Part shown: positions 27,791-35,166 of the stretch, one piece after another
How positions within the stretch are numbered: the first letter of the stretch is position 1
Layout of the letters: the number at the start of each line of letters is the position of its first letter
NCBI RefSeq assembly: GCF_902506105.1
Contig: NZ_LR733304.1
Location: forward strand, 2,739,832-2,803,831
Reading direction: 5' to 3'
DNA length: 64,000 bases
Source: Aeromicrobium sp. 9AM
GTDB taxonomy: Bacteria; Actinomycetota; Actinomycetes; Propionibacteriales; Nocardioidaceae
Notes under the pieces: model-generated
What the model saw: only the letters and a program-made list of their open reading frames with translations
Told to the model about the DNA's origin: nothing
Databases searched by the model: none
Made by a program: the position numbers and the translations under genes

Positions 27791-27796
27791 TACGCT
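27791..27796 (+). promoter_or_regulatory. -10 element, leaderless DUF4184 gene
   Basis: TACGCT lies 6 nt before ATG 27803. Confidence 0.6.
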
Positions 27797-27802
27797 CGTC
27801 GC

Positions 27803-28549
27803 ATGCCGCTGACCCTGAGCCACCCGGCGGCGGTGCTGCCGCTGCGGCGGCTCGGCCTGCCCATGGCGGCCCTGGTCATCGGCAGCATGGTGCCCGACAT
27901 CCCGCTCTACCTGGGGTCGCGGCGTGGCTACACCCTCGCCCACAGCCCGGTCGGCGTCCCGACCGTCGACGTCGTCGGCGCGCTGCTGGTCGTGGCGGTC
28001 TGGTTCGCGCTGCTGCGTGACCCGCTGGTCGACCTTTCGCCGGCGGCGATCCGAAACCGCCTCGCTCCACGCGCCCGGCTGACCCGCCGCCAGTGGTTGC
28101 TCGCACCCGTCGGCGCGCTGATCGGCGCCATCACTCACGCGGGGTGGGACTCCTTCACCCACTACGACCGCTGGGGTTCCGACCACGTCGGATGGCTGCG
28201 CGCGGACCACCTCGGGATGGCCGGGCTGAAGTGGGCGCAGTACGCCTCGGGCGTGCTGGGGCTGCTCGTCGTCGCGTGGTTCGCGATCGCTCATCTGCGC
28301 TCGTTGCCCACGCTCGACGTACCTCGCCCGGACCGGGTCCTGTCGCCCGCGGCTCTGGCGGCGGTGTTCGTCGCGTCCGGGCTCACGGGTCTCGCGTCCG
28401 CCGCGGCGACGGCTTCCACCGGCCTGCAGTCCATGGCGTTCCACGGAGTCGTCAGCTCGATCATCGTCTTCGCCGTCGGCGGCGTGCTCGTGTGCGTCGC
28501 GTGGCAGGTGCGCCGCTTTCGCCGAGAGGAGTCTGTGCGCGAGGCATAG
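27803..28549 (+). CDS. DUF4184 family membrane protein
   Basis: A 248-residue integral membrane protein. The start MPLTLSHPAAVLPLRR and GSMVPDIPLY and THAGWDSFTH motifs define DUF4184, a family with conserved His/Asp residues resembling metal-dependent membrane hydrolases. About six helices are predicted. Function is unestablished. Its TAG stop (28547-28549) forms part of the -10 element of the next gene. Confidence 0.85.
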   Translation: MPLTLSHPAAVLPLRRLGLPMAALVIGSMVPDIPLYLGSRRGYTLAHSPVGVPTVDVVGALLVVAVWFALLRDPLVDLSPAAIRNRLAPRARLTRRQWLLAPVGALIGAITHAGWDSFTHYDRWGSDHVGWLRADHLGMAGLKWAQYASGVLGLLVVAWFAIAHLRSLPTLDVPRPDRVLSPAALAAVFVASGLTGLASAAATASTGLQSMAFHGVVSSIIVFAVGGVLVCVAWQVRRFRREESVREA

Positions 28550-28552
28550 CAT
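28547..28552 (+). promoter_or_regulatory. -10 element, leaderless gene at 28560
   Basis: TAGCAT lies 7 nt before ATG 28560 and includes the stop codon of the DUF4184 gene. Confidence 0.5.
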
Positions 28553-28559
28553 TCAGGAC

Positions 28560-28871
28560 ATGGCCTCCGAACACGTTCTCACCATCACCGGCACCGTCTT
28601 CTTCCGTGAACGCATCGCCGTGCCCCCGGGCGCCGTCGCCACGATCAAGCTCGTCGACACCGAAGGAGAGGTCCTGGCCGCGACCGCGATCGACGCGCCG
28701 GGCGTACCCGCCGAGTTCACCCTCAGCGTCGACCCGACTCTGGTCGCCGATCCCGCCAAGCTGCTGATCTGGGCGATGCTGCGCACCGACGTCGGCGTCT
28801 GGGGCACGACGGAGCTCGTACCGGTGGAGGGTGGCGCCACGGACGTCATGCTGACGAAGATCGACGAATGA
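28560..28871 (+). CDS. YbaY-like domain protein
   Basis: A 103-residue protein with the YbaY beta-sandwich pattern: VLTITGTVFFRERIAVPPGAVATIKLVD, a PAEFTLSVD segment and a LLIWAMLRTD strand. E. coli YbaY is a lipoprotein, but this copy has no signal peptide and should be cytoplasmic. Its stop overlaps the ABC transporter start (ATGA), so the pair is translationally coupled. Function is unknown. Confidence 0.75.
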   Translation: MASEHVLTITGTVFFRERIAVPPGAVATIKLVDTEGEVLAATAIDAPGVPAEFTLSVDPTLVADPAKLLIWAMLRTDVGVWGTTELVPVEGGATDVMLTKIDE

Positions 28872-30874
28872 CGATGGGGGGCGGCAGGCCGGGGCCCGCC
28901 ATCAGCCACATCCCCGACGATGAGCTCGGCGGCGGCCGGCCGATCCTCAAGCGCATCGCCAGGATGCTCCGGCCCTATCGGACCAAGATGGCGTACGTCG
29001 CGGTGGCCGTCGTCACGTCCGCCGCCCTGGCGTCCGTCGCACCGTTCTTCACCAAGGCGGTGTTCGACAAGGCGCTGTTCCCGACGGACGGCAGCGGGGT
29101 CGACATCGGCCTGCTGGGCTGGCTCGTCGGTGCCCTGTGCGCGATCCCCGTCGTGACGGCATTGATCGGCATCGTGCAGAACTGGCTGACGTCCACGATC
29201 GGCAACTCGGCGATGGCCGACCTCCGCAGCGACCTGTTCGCGCACCTGCAGAAGATGGAGCTCGCGTTCTTCACCGCGACCAAGACCGGAGCGATCCAGT
29301 CGCGCCTGGCCAACGACGTCGCCGGCGTACGCACGGTGCTGACCGACACCGCGACCTCGATCCTGCAGAACAGTGTGACCGTCGCGGCGGCGTTCATCTC
29401 GATGGTGATCCTGTCGTGGCAGCTGACCTTGCTGACGTTGATCGTCATGCCGCTGTTCGTCTGGATCCAGCTGCAGGTCGGCAAGCGGCGCCAGCGGCTC
29501 GCCCGCAAGACGCAGGAGTCGCTCTCGGAGATGACCGCCATCACCGAGGAGGCGCTCAGCGTCTCGGGCATCCTGCTGTCCAAGGTGTTCAACCGGGCCG
29601 ACTCCGAGGTCGAGCGCTATCGCGAGGCCAACCGCAACCAGACCCGCCTCCAGGTCGAGCAGGCCATGACCGGCCGGGCGTTCTTCGCGACGGTGCAGAC
29701 GTTCTTCGCGATCACACCTGCCCTGATCTATCTCGTCTCGGGCTACATGCTCAACGGCGGCACCGCGTTGACCGCCGGCACGCTCGTCGCGTTCACGACG
29801 CTGCAGGCCCGGCTGCAGATGCCGCTGCTGCAGCTCATGCGCGTGTCGCTCGACGTGCAGACGTCGCTCGCGCTGTTCCGCCGGCTGTTCGAGTACCTCG
29901 ACCTTGAGCCGGCCATCACCGAGCGGCCGGGCGCCGTCGCGCTCAACCCCAAGGACCTGCGCGGCGAGATCGAGTTCCGCGACGTGCACTTCCGCTACCC
30001 CGAGCCGCGTTCACTGTCGGGCGGGTCGTCGGGCGACCGGTTCGGTGAGAGCGGCGTACGCATCGACCGTGCCGAGCCCGCACCCGAGCAGGGCTGGGCG
30101 CTCGACGGCGTCTCGCTGCGGGTCCAGCCGGGTCAGCTCGCCGCGATCGTCGGGCCGTCGGGGTCGGGCAAGACGACCATGACGTACCTCATCCCGCGGT
30201 TCTACGACGTCAGCTCCGGAGCCGTCCTGATCGACGGGACCGACGTCCGCGACCTGACGATGGGCTCGGTCGCCGATGCCGTCGGCATGGTCACGCAGGA
30301 GCCCTACCTCTTCCACGGCACGATCCGCGACAACATCGCGTACGCCAAGCCCAATGCCACCGCCGACGAGATCGAGCAGGCGGCGCGCGACGCCAACATC
30401 CACGACCGCATCGTGTCGTTCGCCGACGGCTACGAGACGATCACCGGCGAACGCGGCTATCGGCTCAGCGGCGGTGAGAAGCAGCGACTCGCGATCGCCC
30501 GCGTCCTGCTGATGGACCCTCGCATCCTGATCCTCGACGAGGCGACCTCGGCACTCGACACCGAGACCGAGCGCCTCGTGCAGGACGCGCTGGAGCGGGC
30601 GACCCACAACCGCACGACGATCGCCATCGCGCACCGGCTCTCCACGATCCACAACGCCGACGTGATCTTCGGCCTCGAGGAGGGACGCCTCGTCGAGCAG
30701 GGCACACACGACGAGCTGCTAGCGCTCGGCGGCCTCTACTCACGCCTGTACGTCGAGCAGTTCGGCTCGGGGCAGATCGAGGCGCGGTTCACCGACGGCG
30801 TCCGGTTCACGGACGGTCAGACGTACTGCGACAAGCCCGGCGCCGACGAGCGCCGAGCCGACGTCTCGTTCTAG
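28868..30874 (+). CDS. ABC transporter, fused permease and ATPase (exporter type)
   Basis: A 668-residue half-transporter with six membrane helices (about residues 35-320) and a C-terminal ATPase. Walker A is GPSGSGKTT (about 429-437), the signature LSGGEKQR is near 533, Walker B ILILDEATSALD is near 553 and the H-loop is AHRLS. It probably exports lipids or drugs as a homodimer. An unusual segment of about 30 residues (380-408, rich in Gly, Ser and charged residues) separates the A-loop FRYP from the next strand; typical exporters have only a few residues there. The start overlaps the YbaY-like gene. Confidence 0.9.
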   Translation: MTMGGGRPGPAISHIPDDELGGGRPILKRIARMLRPYRTKMAYVAVAVVTSAALASVAPFFTKAVFDKALFPTDGSGVDIGLLGWLVGALCAIPVVTALIGIVQNWLTSTIGNSAMADLRSDLFAHLQKMELAFFTATKTGAIQSRLANDVAGVRTVLTDTATSILQNSVTVAAAFISMVILSWQLTLLTLIVMPLFVWIQLQVGKRRQRLARKTQESLSEMTAITEEALSVSGILLSKVFNRADSEVERYREANRNQTRLQVEQAMTGRAFFATVQTFFAITPALIYLVSGYMLNGGTALTAGTLVAFTTLQARLQMPLLQLMRVSLDVQTSLALFRRLFEYLDLEPAITERPGAVALNPKDLRGEIEFRDVHFRYPEPRSLSGGSSGDRFGESGVRIDRAEPAPEQGWALDGVSLRVQPGQLAAIVGPSGSGKTTMTYLIPRFYDVSSGAVLIDGTDVRDLTMGSVADAVGMVTQEPYLFHGTIRDNIAYAKPNATADEIEQAARDANIHDRIVSFADGYETITGERGYRLSGGEKQRLAIARVLLMDPRILILDEATSALDTETERLVQDALERATHNRTTIAIAHRLSTIHNADVIFGLEEGRLVEQGTHDELLALGGLYSRLYVEQFGSGQIEARFTDGVRFTDGQTYCDKPGADERRADVSF

Positions 30875-30881
30875 TCGGCGG

Positions 30882-30909
30882 CGGTTTACCAGGAGAACCT
30901 GGTAAACCG
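30882..30909. terminator. Perfect hairpin terminator
   Basis: CGGTTTACCAGG pairs perfectly with CCTGGTAAACCG (12 bp) around an AGAA loop. It lies 8 bp after the ABC transporter stop and also downstream of the convergent lipoprotein cluster. Confidence 0.75.
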
Positions 30910-30980
30910 ACAGTTCACCGGGCAAATTCGCCTGAAGAAGTGGCCCGTTGCGCGGAGAAGCAGCAATAACAAGGTGGACG

Positions 30981-31649
30981 TCAACGTGGCAGCGCCTTGA
31001 CGCCTTTCGCGTGCACCGTCGCGAGTGTCTTCTCGGCACGTGCGCGGCCGGCCCGGGAGTCTGCGTCCGAGGCGACCACCATGACATCGGCGAAGACCCC
31101 GTCGGAGCAGGTCGTCGCGCGTGCGTAGTGGTAGTCGTACTTGTCGTCGCTGCCGGACCAGGACGACACGCCGTGGACGAGCTTGGCGTTGATCGTCACC
31201 TGCATCGCGATCCACAGGTCGCAGGCCGCGTCGCCGTCCAGCAGGCCGAGCTCGTCCTCGGACATGTCGGCTGCCGCCAACACTGCAGCGAGCAACTTCC
31301 GGGGCTTCTCCTTCGCCGGTGTCGTGTCGATGACGTACGGGAGCTTCTCCGCCCACACCTGAGCACGCATGGCCCCGTACAGCACGGAGCTCGTCGCCGT
31401 CTGAGCAGGCGCATCCCCGAACTCGCACATCCACTCGGGGAAGTAGAAGTCCGCCCTGCCGGGATAGTCGACCGCGGCGTCGGCCGCGGCGTCACGTTGC
31501 TTCTGCGTCAGCAGGTCGCAAGCGACGAAGCGCTCCGGCGTACGCGGAGCCGACTTCGTGATCCTGGCCTTGGCATCGCCGTCGCCAGCACCGCACGCCG
31601 TGAGGGTTCCCAGCAGAACGAGAGCGATGCCCCCGAGAATCAATCGCAT
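30981..31649 (-). CDS. DUF3558-like lipoprotein, paralogue C
   Basis: A 222-residue lipoprotein with lipobox LTAC (Cys19). The mature part shares VACDLLTQKQRDA, a CEFGD block, AACDLW and an ATTCSDG block with the next gene upstream, with conserved cysteines likely forming disulfides. The pattern resembles the actinobacterial DUF3558 family of secreted lipoproteins, of unknown function. It is third in a run of three related genes, 15 bp behind paralogue B. Confidence 0.7.
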   Translation of the reverse strand: MRLILGGIALVLLGTLTACGAGDGDAKARITKSAPRTPERFVACDLLTQKQRDAAADAAVDYPGRADFYFPEWMCEFGDAPAQTATSSVLYGAMRAQVWAEKLPYVIDTTPAKEKPRKLLAAVLAAADMSEDELGLLDGDAACDLWIAMQVTINAKLVHGVSSWSGSDDKYDYHYARATTCSDGVFADVMVVASDADSRAGRARAEKTLATVHAKGVKALPR

Positions 31650-31660
31650 CGGACAACCCT
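31589..31660. repeat. 72-bp duplicated block, copy 1
   Basis: The signal-peptide region and start of paralogue C match 32273-32344 with a single mismatch (31653). Confidence 0.9.
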
Positions 31661-31664
31661 TCCG

Positions 31665-32333
31665 TCAACGGGGCAGACGCTCGGCGGCGTTCGCATAGAT
31701 CGTCGACAGGGCGGTCTCCGCGCGCTTGCGACCCGCCGCCGAGTCGGCGTCAGAACCGATCGCCAGTACGTCGGCGTAGATGCCTTGGGAACAGGTCGAC
31801 GCCCGCGCGACCTGTGCATCGATCTCGTCAACGGTCTGCGTTGCCGAAGTCGTGTCGCCGTCCACGGTCGCGCCCGTGGCGTCCTGCAGCACATTCCAGA
31901 GATCGCACGCGGCGTCGTCGTCGATCAAGGCGAGATCGCTCTCGGTCAGCCCGGCGCGCTTCAGGACGTCGGCGAGGAACTTCTTCGCCTGGGGGCTCGC
32001 TGGCTCCCTTGCCACGAGCTCCGGGACCTTCTGCGCCCAGACCCGGGCTCGCATACCGCGGTAGGTCACCTGGTTCGGCGCCGATGGCTCCGGAGTGTCA
32101 CCGAAGGTGCAGGCCCACGACGGGAAGTCGTTCTCGGGCCTGCCCTGAACGTCGACCTTGGCCCCGACGACCACGTCACGTTGCTTCTGCGTCAGCAGGT
32201 CGCAGGCGATGAAGCGGTCCGGCGTACGCGGTGCCGACTTCGTGGTCTTGGCCCCGCCGCCATCGTCACCACCACCGCACGCCGTGAGGGTTCCCAGCAG
32301 AACGAGAGCGATGCCCCCGAGAATCAATCGCAT
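31665..32333 (-). CDS. DUF3558-like lipoprotein, paralogue B
   Basis: A 222-residue lipoprotein with the same first 20 residues as paralogue C and lipobox LTAC (Cys19). It shares IACDLLTQKQRDV, CTFGD, AACDLW and ASTCSQG with paralogue C but diverges in the C-terminal half. It lies in an apparent operon with its paralogues. Function is unknown; exposure on the cell surface is inferred from the lipobox. Confidence 0.7.
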   Translation of the reverse strand: MRLILGGIALVLLGTLTACGGGDDGGGAKTTKSAPRTPDRFIACDLLTQKQRDVVVGAKVDVQGRPENDFPSWACTFGDTPEPSAPNQVTYRGMRARVWAQKVPELVAREPASPQAKKFLADVLKRAGLTESDLALIDDDAACDLWNVLQDATGATVDGDTTSATQTVDEIDAQVARASTCSQGIYADVLAIGSDADSAAGRKRAETALSTIYANAAERLPR

Positions 32334-32344
32334 CGGGCAACCCT
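32273..32344. repeat. 72-bp duplicated block, copy 2
   Basis: The start of paralogue B, matching 31589-31660 with one mismatch. Confidence 0.9.
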
Positions 32345-32349
32345 AAGCG

Positions 32350-33009
32350 TCAGCGTGTCGCGACCGCTCGCTTTTGGACAGCTGCCAGCGCTTTGGTCAC
32401 GGCCGAATCGACGGCCTTCGTCTTCCTGAGGTCCGGCACCGAGAAGATGAGCGACGTCATCTCGCCCGAGGTGCACATCTGTGCCGAGACGCCGGACTCG
32501 GACTCCGTGATCGGCACCTGCGAGATCGTGGTCGTCGCGCCCTTCTTGGCCCCGTTGATCTCGGCCAGCGTGGTGAAGGCGGCGCAGGCCTGCTTGCCGG
32601 TGAAGGATGATGCGCCCGACAGCAGCTTCTTGGCCCGCGCGAGCTCCTTCTTGTCGGCCGCCGTCTTGACCCCACCGGAGGACTCCAGCTGCTTCACGAC
32701 CTGGGGCAGGGTCTTGGCCCAGGCCTGCGCCGGCAGGGTCGTGACCTGGATCAACCCGGTGCTGCCCTGCCATCGGCACTGGCTGCTCTGGTCGGTGCCG
32801 TTGGTCGCCACCACCGTGTCGATCGCCGAACCGGCGAGCTCCTTGCGCTCACCCGCCGTCAGGAACGAGCAGGCCGGCTCCTTGGGATCGACGGTCGCCT
32901 GCGACGCCGACGGGTTGGGTGCCGGGTCCGCATTCTTGCCGTCGCTGCCACCACTGCACGCCGCCAGGAGGAGTCCGGCTGCCACCGTCAGCGCCAGCCT
33001 GCGCAGCAT
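32350..33009 (-). CDS. DUF3558-like lipoprotein, paralogue A
   Basis: A 219-residue lipoprotein, lipobox LAAC (Cys18), more distant from the other two. It keeps ACSFLTAGERKEL, a QCRWQG block, a QACAAF block and a late MCTSGE cysteine in the same order, so it is an older member of the same family. Its ATG (33009) shares one base with the gabD stop (TGATG), so it is translationally coupled to gabD; GTG 33012 is an alternative start. Confidence 0.65.
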   Translation of the reverse strand: MLRRLALTVAAGLLLAACSGGSDGKNADPAPNPSASQATVDPKEPACSFLTAGERKELAGSAIDTVVATNGTDQSSQCRWQGSTGLIQVTTLPAQAWAKTLPQVVKQLESSGGVKTAADKKELARAKKLLSGASSFTGKQACAAFTTLAEINGAKKGATTTISQVPITESESGVSAQMCTSGEMTSLIFSVPDLRKTKAVDSAVTKALAAVQKRAVATR

Positions 33010-34472
33010 CACAGGGCGAGGCCGACGTACTTGGTCTCGAGGTACTCCTCGATGCCCTCGGCGCCACCTTCGCGACCGAAGCCGGACGCCTTCACCCCGC
33101 CGAACGGGGCCGCAGGGTTGGACACGATGCCCTGGTTGATCCCGACCATGCCGGTCTCGAGCCCCTCGTAGACCCGCACGGCGCGGGAGAGGTCCGACGT
33201 GAAGGCGTACGCGACCAGGCCGAACTCGGTGTCGTTCGCCATCCGCAGGGCGTCGGCCTCGTCGGTGAACGTGAAGATCGGCGCAACCGGGCCGAAGATC
33301 TCCTCCTTCGCGAGCCGTGCACCCAGAGGTACGTCCGACAGCACGGTCGGCGAGTAGTAGTAGCCCTCGCCGTCGGGCGCGGAGCCGCCCGTCAGGACCG
33401 TCGCACCCTTGCCGACCGCATCGTCGACGAGCTCGGCGACCTTGTCGCGCTGCTTGGCCTCGACGAGGGGGCCGACGTCGATGCCGTCCTCGGTGCCACG
33501 GCCGACCGACAGGGCCTGCATCTTCTCGGTGAGCTTCGTGCCGAACTCCTCGGCGACGGACTCGTGCACGATGAACCGGTTGGCGGCCGTGCAGGCCTCA
33601 CCGATGTTGCGCATCTTGGCGAGCATCGCGCCCTCGACCGCCTTGTCGATGTCGGCGTCGTCGAACACCAGGAACGGCGCGTTGCCGCCCAGCTCCATCG
33701 ACACCCGGAGCAGTCCCTCGGCGCTCTGCTCGACCAGTGAACGGCCGACCTCGGTCGACCCGGTGAACGTGAGCTTGCGCAGCCGCGGGTCGCGGATGAT
33801 CGGCTCCATGACCTCGCCGGTGCTCTTGGTCGTGACGATGTTGAGGATGCCGTCGGGCAGCCCGGCCTCGGTGAGGATGTCGCCGAGGCGCAGCATCGAC
33901 AGCGGCGTGAGCGCGGCCGGCTTGACCACCATGGTGCAGCCGGCAGCGATCGCCGGACCGATCTTGCGGGTGCCCATCGCCAGCGGGAAGTTCCACGGCG
34001 TGATCATGAGGCACGGGCCGACCGGCTGCTTGAGCGTCAGGAGCCGCGTCGCCCCGTTGGGCGCGACGCTGTAGCGGCCGGCGATGCGTACGGCCTCCTC
34101 GGAGAACCAGCGGAAGAACTCCGAGCCGTACGCGATCTCGGCCTTGGCCTCCTTGATCGGCTTGCCCATCTCGAGCGTCATCAGCAGGGCGAGCTCGTCG
34201 GCGCGCTCGGTGATGATCTCGAATGCCTTGCGCAGGATCTCTCCGCGGTCGCGGGGCGGCGTCGCAGCCCAGTCGGCCTGCGCGGCGACGGCTGCGTCGA
34301 GGGCGGCCTTGCCGTCGGCGACGCTCGCGTCAGCGACTTCGACGAGGGTCTGCCCGTTGGACGGATCCTCGACGGCGAACGTCTTGCCACCCTCGGCGGC
34401 GCGCCACTGCCCACCGATGAACAGCTGCGGGTGAACGGCAGCGACGACTTCCTTCTCGCGTGACTCAGTCAT
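33009..34472 (-). CDS. gabD: NAD(P)-dependent succinate-semialdehyde dehydrogenase
   Basis: A 487-residue aldehyde dehydrogenase. Catalytic Glu260 lies in MELGGNAP and Cys294 in GEACTAANRF; PWNFPLAMGTRKIGPA and FTGSTEVGRSL bind the cofactor. EMGKPIKEAKAEI and the overall pattern match the SSADH (GabD) branch, which feeds GABA-derived semialdehyde into succinate. ATG 34472 has TACGCT 6 nt upstream and no ribosome-binding site. Three lipoprotein genes follow in apparent operon. Other semialdehyde substrates cannot be excluded. Confidence 0.9.
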   Translation of the reverse strand: MTESREKEVVAAVHPQLFIGGQWRAAEGGKTFAVEDPSNGQTLVEVADASVADGKAALDAAVAAQADWAATPPRDRGEILRKAFEIITERADELALLMTLEMGKPIKEAKAEIAYGSEFFRWFSEEAVRIAGRYSVAPNGATRLLTLKQPVGPCLMITPWNFPLAMGTRKIGPAIAAGCTMVVKPAALTPLSMLRLGDILTEAGLPDGILNIVTTKSTGEVMEPIIRDPRLRKLTFTGSTEVGRSLVEQSAEGLLRVSMELGGNAPFLVFDDADIDKAVEGAMLAKMRNIGEACTAANRFIVHESVAEEFGTKLTEKMQALSVGRGTEDGIDVGPLVEAKQRDKVAELVDDAVGKGATVLTGGSAPDGEGYYYSPTVLSDVPLGARLAKEEIFGPVAPIFTFTDEADALRMANDTEFGLVAYAFTSDLSRAVRVYEGLETGMVGINQGIVSNPAAPFGGVKASGFGREGGAEGIEEYLETKYVGLAL

Positions 34473-34478
34473 GAAGCC

Positions 34479-34484
34479 AGCGTA
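34479..34484 (-). promoter_or_regulatory. -10 element, leaderless gabD
   Basis: TACGCT on the minus strand lies 6 nt before ATG 34472. Confidence 0.6.
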
Positions 34485-34508
34485 GGACGGTGGTCCAGCC
34501 CGCGCCGC

Positions 34509-35162
34509 TCAGGCGACGCGGCGGCTGCGGAGCTTGTAGACGACGAACCATGCCAGGCCGACGACGACCGCGACCACGAGCGCGTACTTGAGGTAGTTCC
34601 CGTACTTCTCGACGCTCTCCCAGTTGTTGCCGAGCTGGTAGCCGGCGACGATCCAGATCGTGTTCCAGATCAGGCTGCCGGCGGTCGTGTAGAGGAGGAA
34701 CCGCGGGACCGACATCTGCTCGACGCCCGCGGGGATCGACACCAGGCTGCGGATCGCCGGCACCATGCGGCCGAAGAACACCGCCGCGGCGTCGTTGCGG
34801 GCGAACCAGGCCACGCCCTTGTCGATGTCGCGCGCGGTGACGAGCGGGATCTTGGCCAGCACGTGGCGCGTACGTTCGAGGCCGAAGACGCGGGAGATCC
34901 AGTAGAGGATCAACGCCCCGCCGACCGAGCCGATCGTCGCGGCGATGATGACCGCGACCAGCCCGAAGTCGCCGCGTTCGGCGCTGAATCCGGCCAGGGG
35001 CAGTGCGACCTCACTCGGCAGGAACGGCAGGATCGTCTCGATCGCCAGCACCAGGCCGACGCCCAGGAGACCGACCGAGCCCATGATGTCGGCGACCAGA
35101 CCCGCAAGTCCGGAGTCGGGGACACTCGACGACTCGGTCATCAGGGTGGTCAGTAGGGTCAC
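34509..35162 (-). CDS. DedA family membrane protein
   Basis: A 217-residue protein from GTG 35162, with DedA hallmarks: ETILPFLPSEVALPLAGF (re-entrant loop), GALILYWISRVFG, FFGRMVPAIRSLVSIPAG and a C-terminal helix pair. DedA proteins are lipid scramblases or undecaprenyl-phosphate carriers in the inner membrane. The GTG start is favoured over ATG 35141 because TACGCT lies exactly 7 nt before it on the minus strand. The divergent secreted-protein gene begins only 5 bp away. Confidence 0.88.
   Translation of the reverse strand: MTLLTTLMTESSSVPDSGLAGLVADIMGSVGLLGVGLVLAIETILPFLPSEVALPLAGFSAERGDFGLVAVIIAATIGSVGGALILYWISRVFGLERTRHVLAKIPLVTARDIDKGVAWFARNDAAAVFFGRMVPAIRSLVSIPAGVEQMSVPRFLLYTTAGSLIWNTIWIVAGYQLGNNWESVEKYGNYLKYALVVAVVVGLAWFVVYKLRSRRVA
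35154..35159 (+). promoter_or_regulatory. -10 element, leaderless gene at 35167
   Basis: TAGGGT lies 7 nt before ATG 35167 and lies inside the first codons of the divergent DedA gene. Confidence 0.6.
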
Positions 35163-35166
35163 GGGC

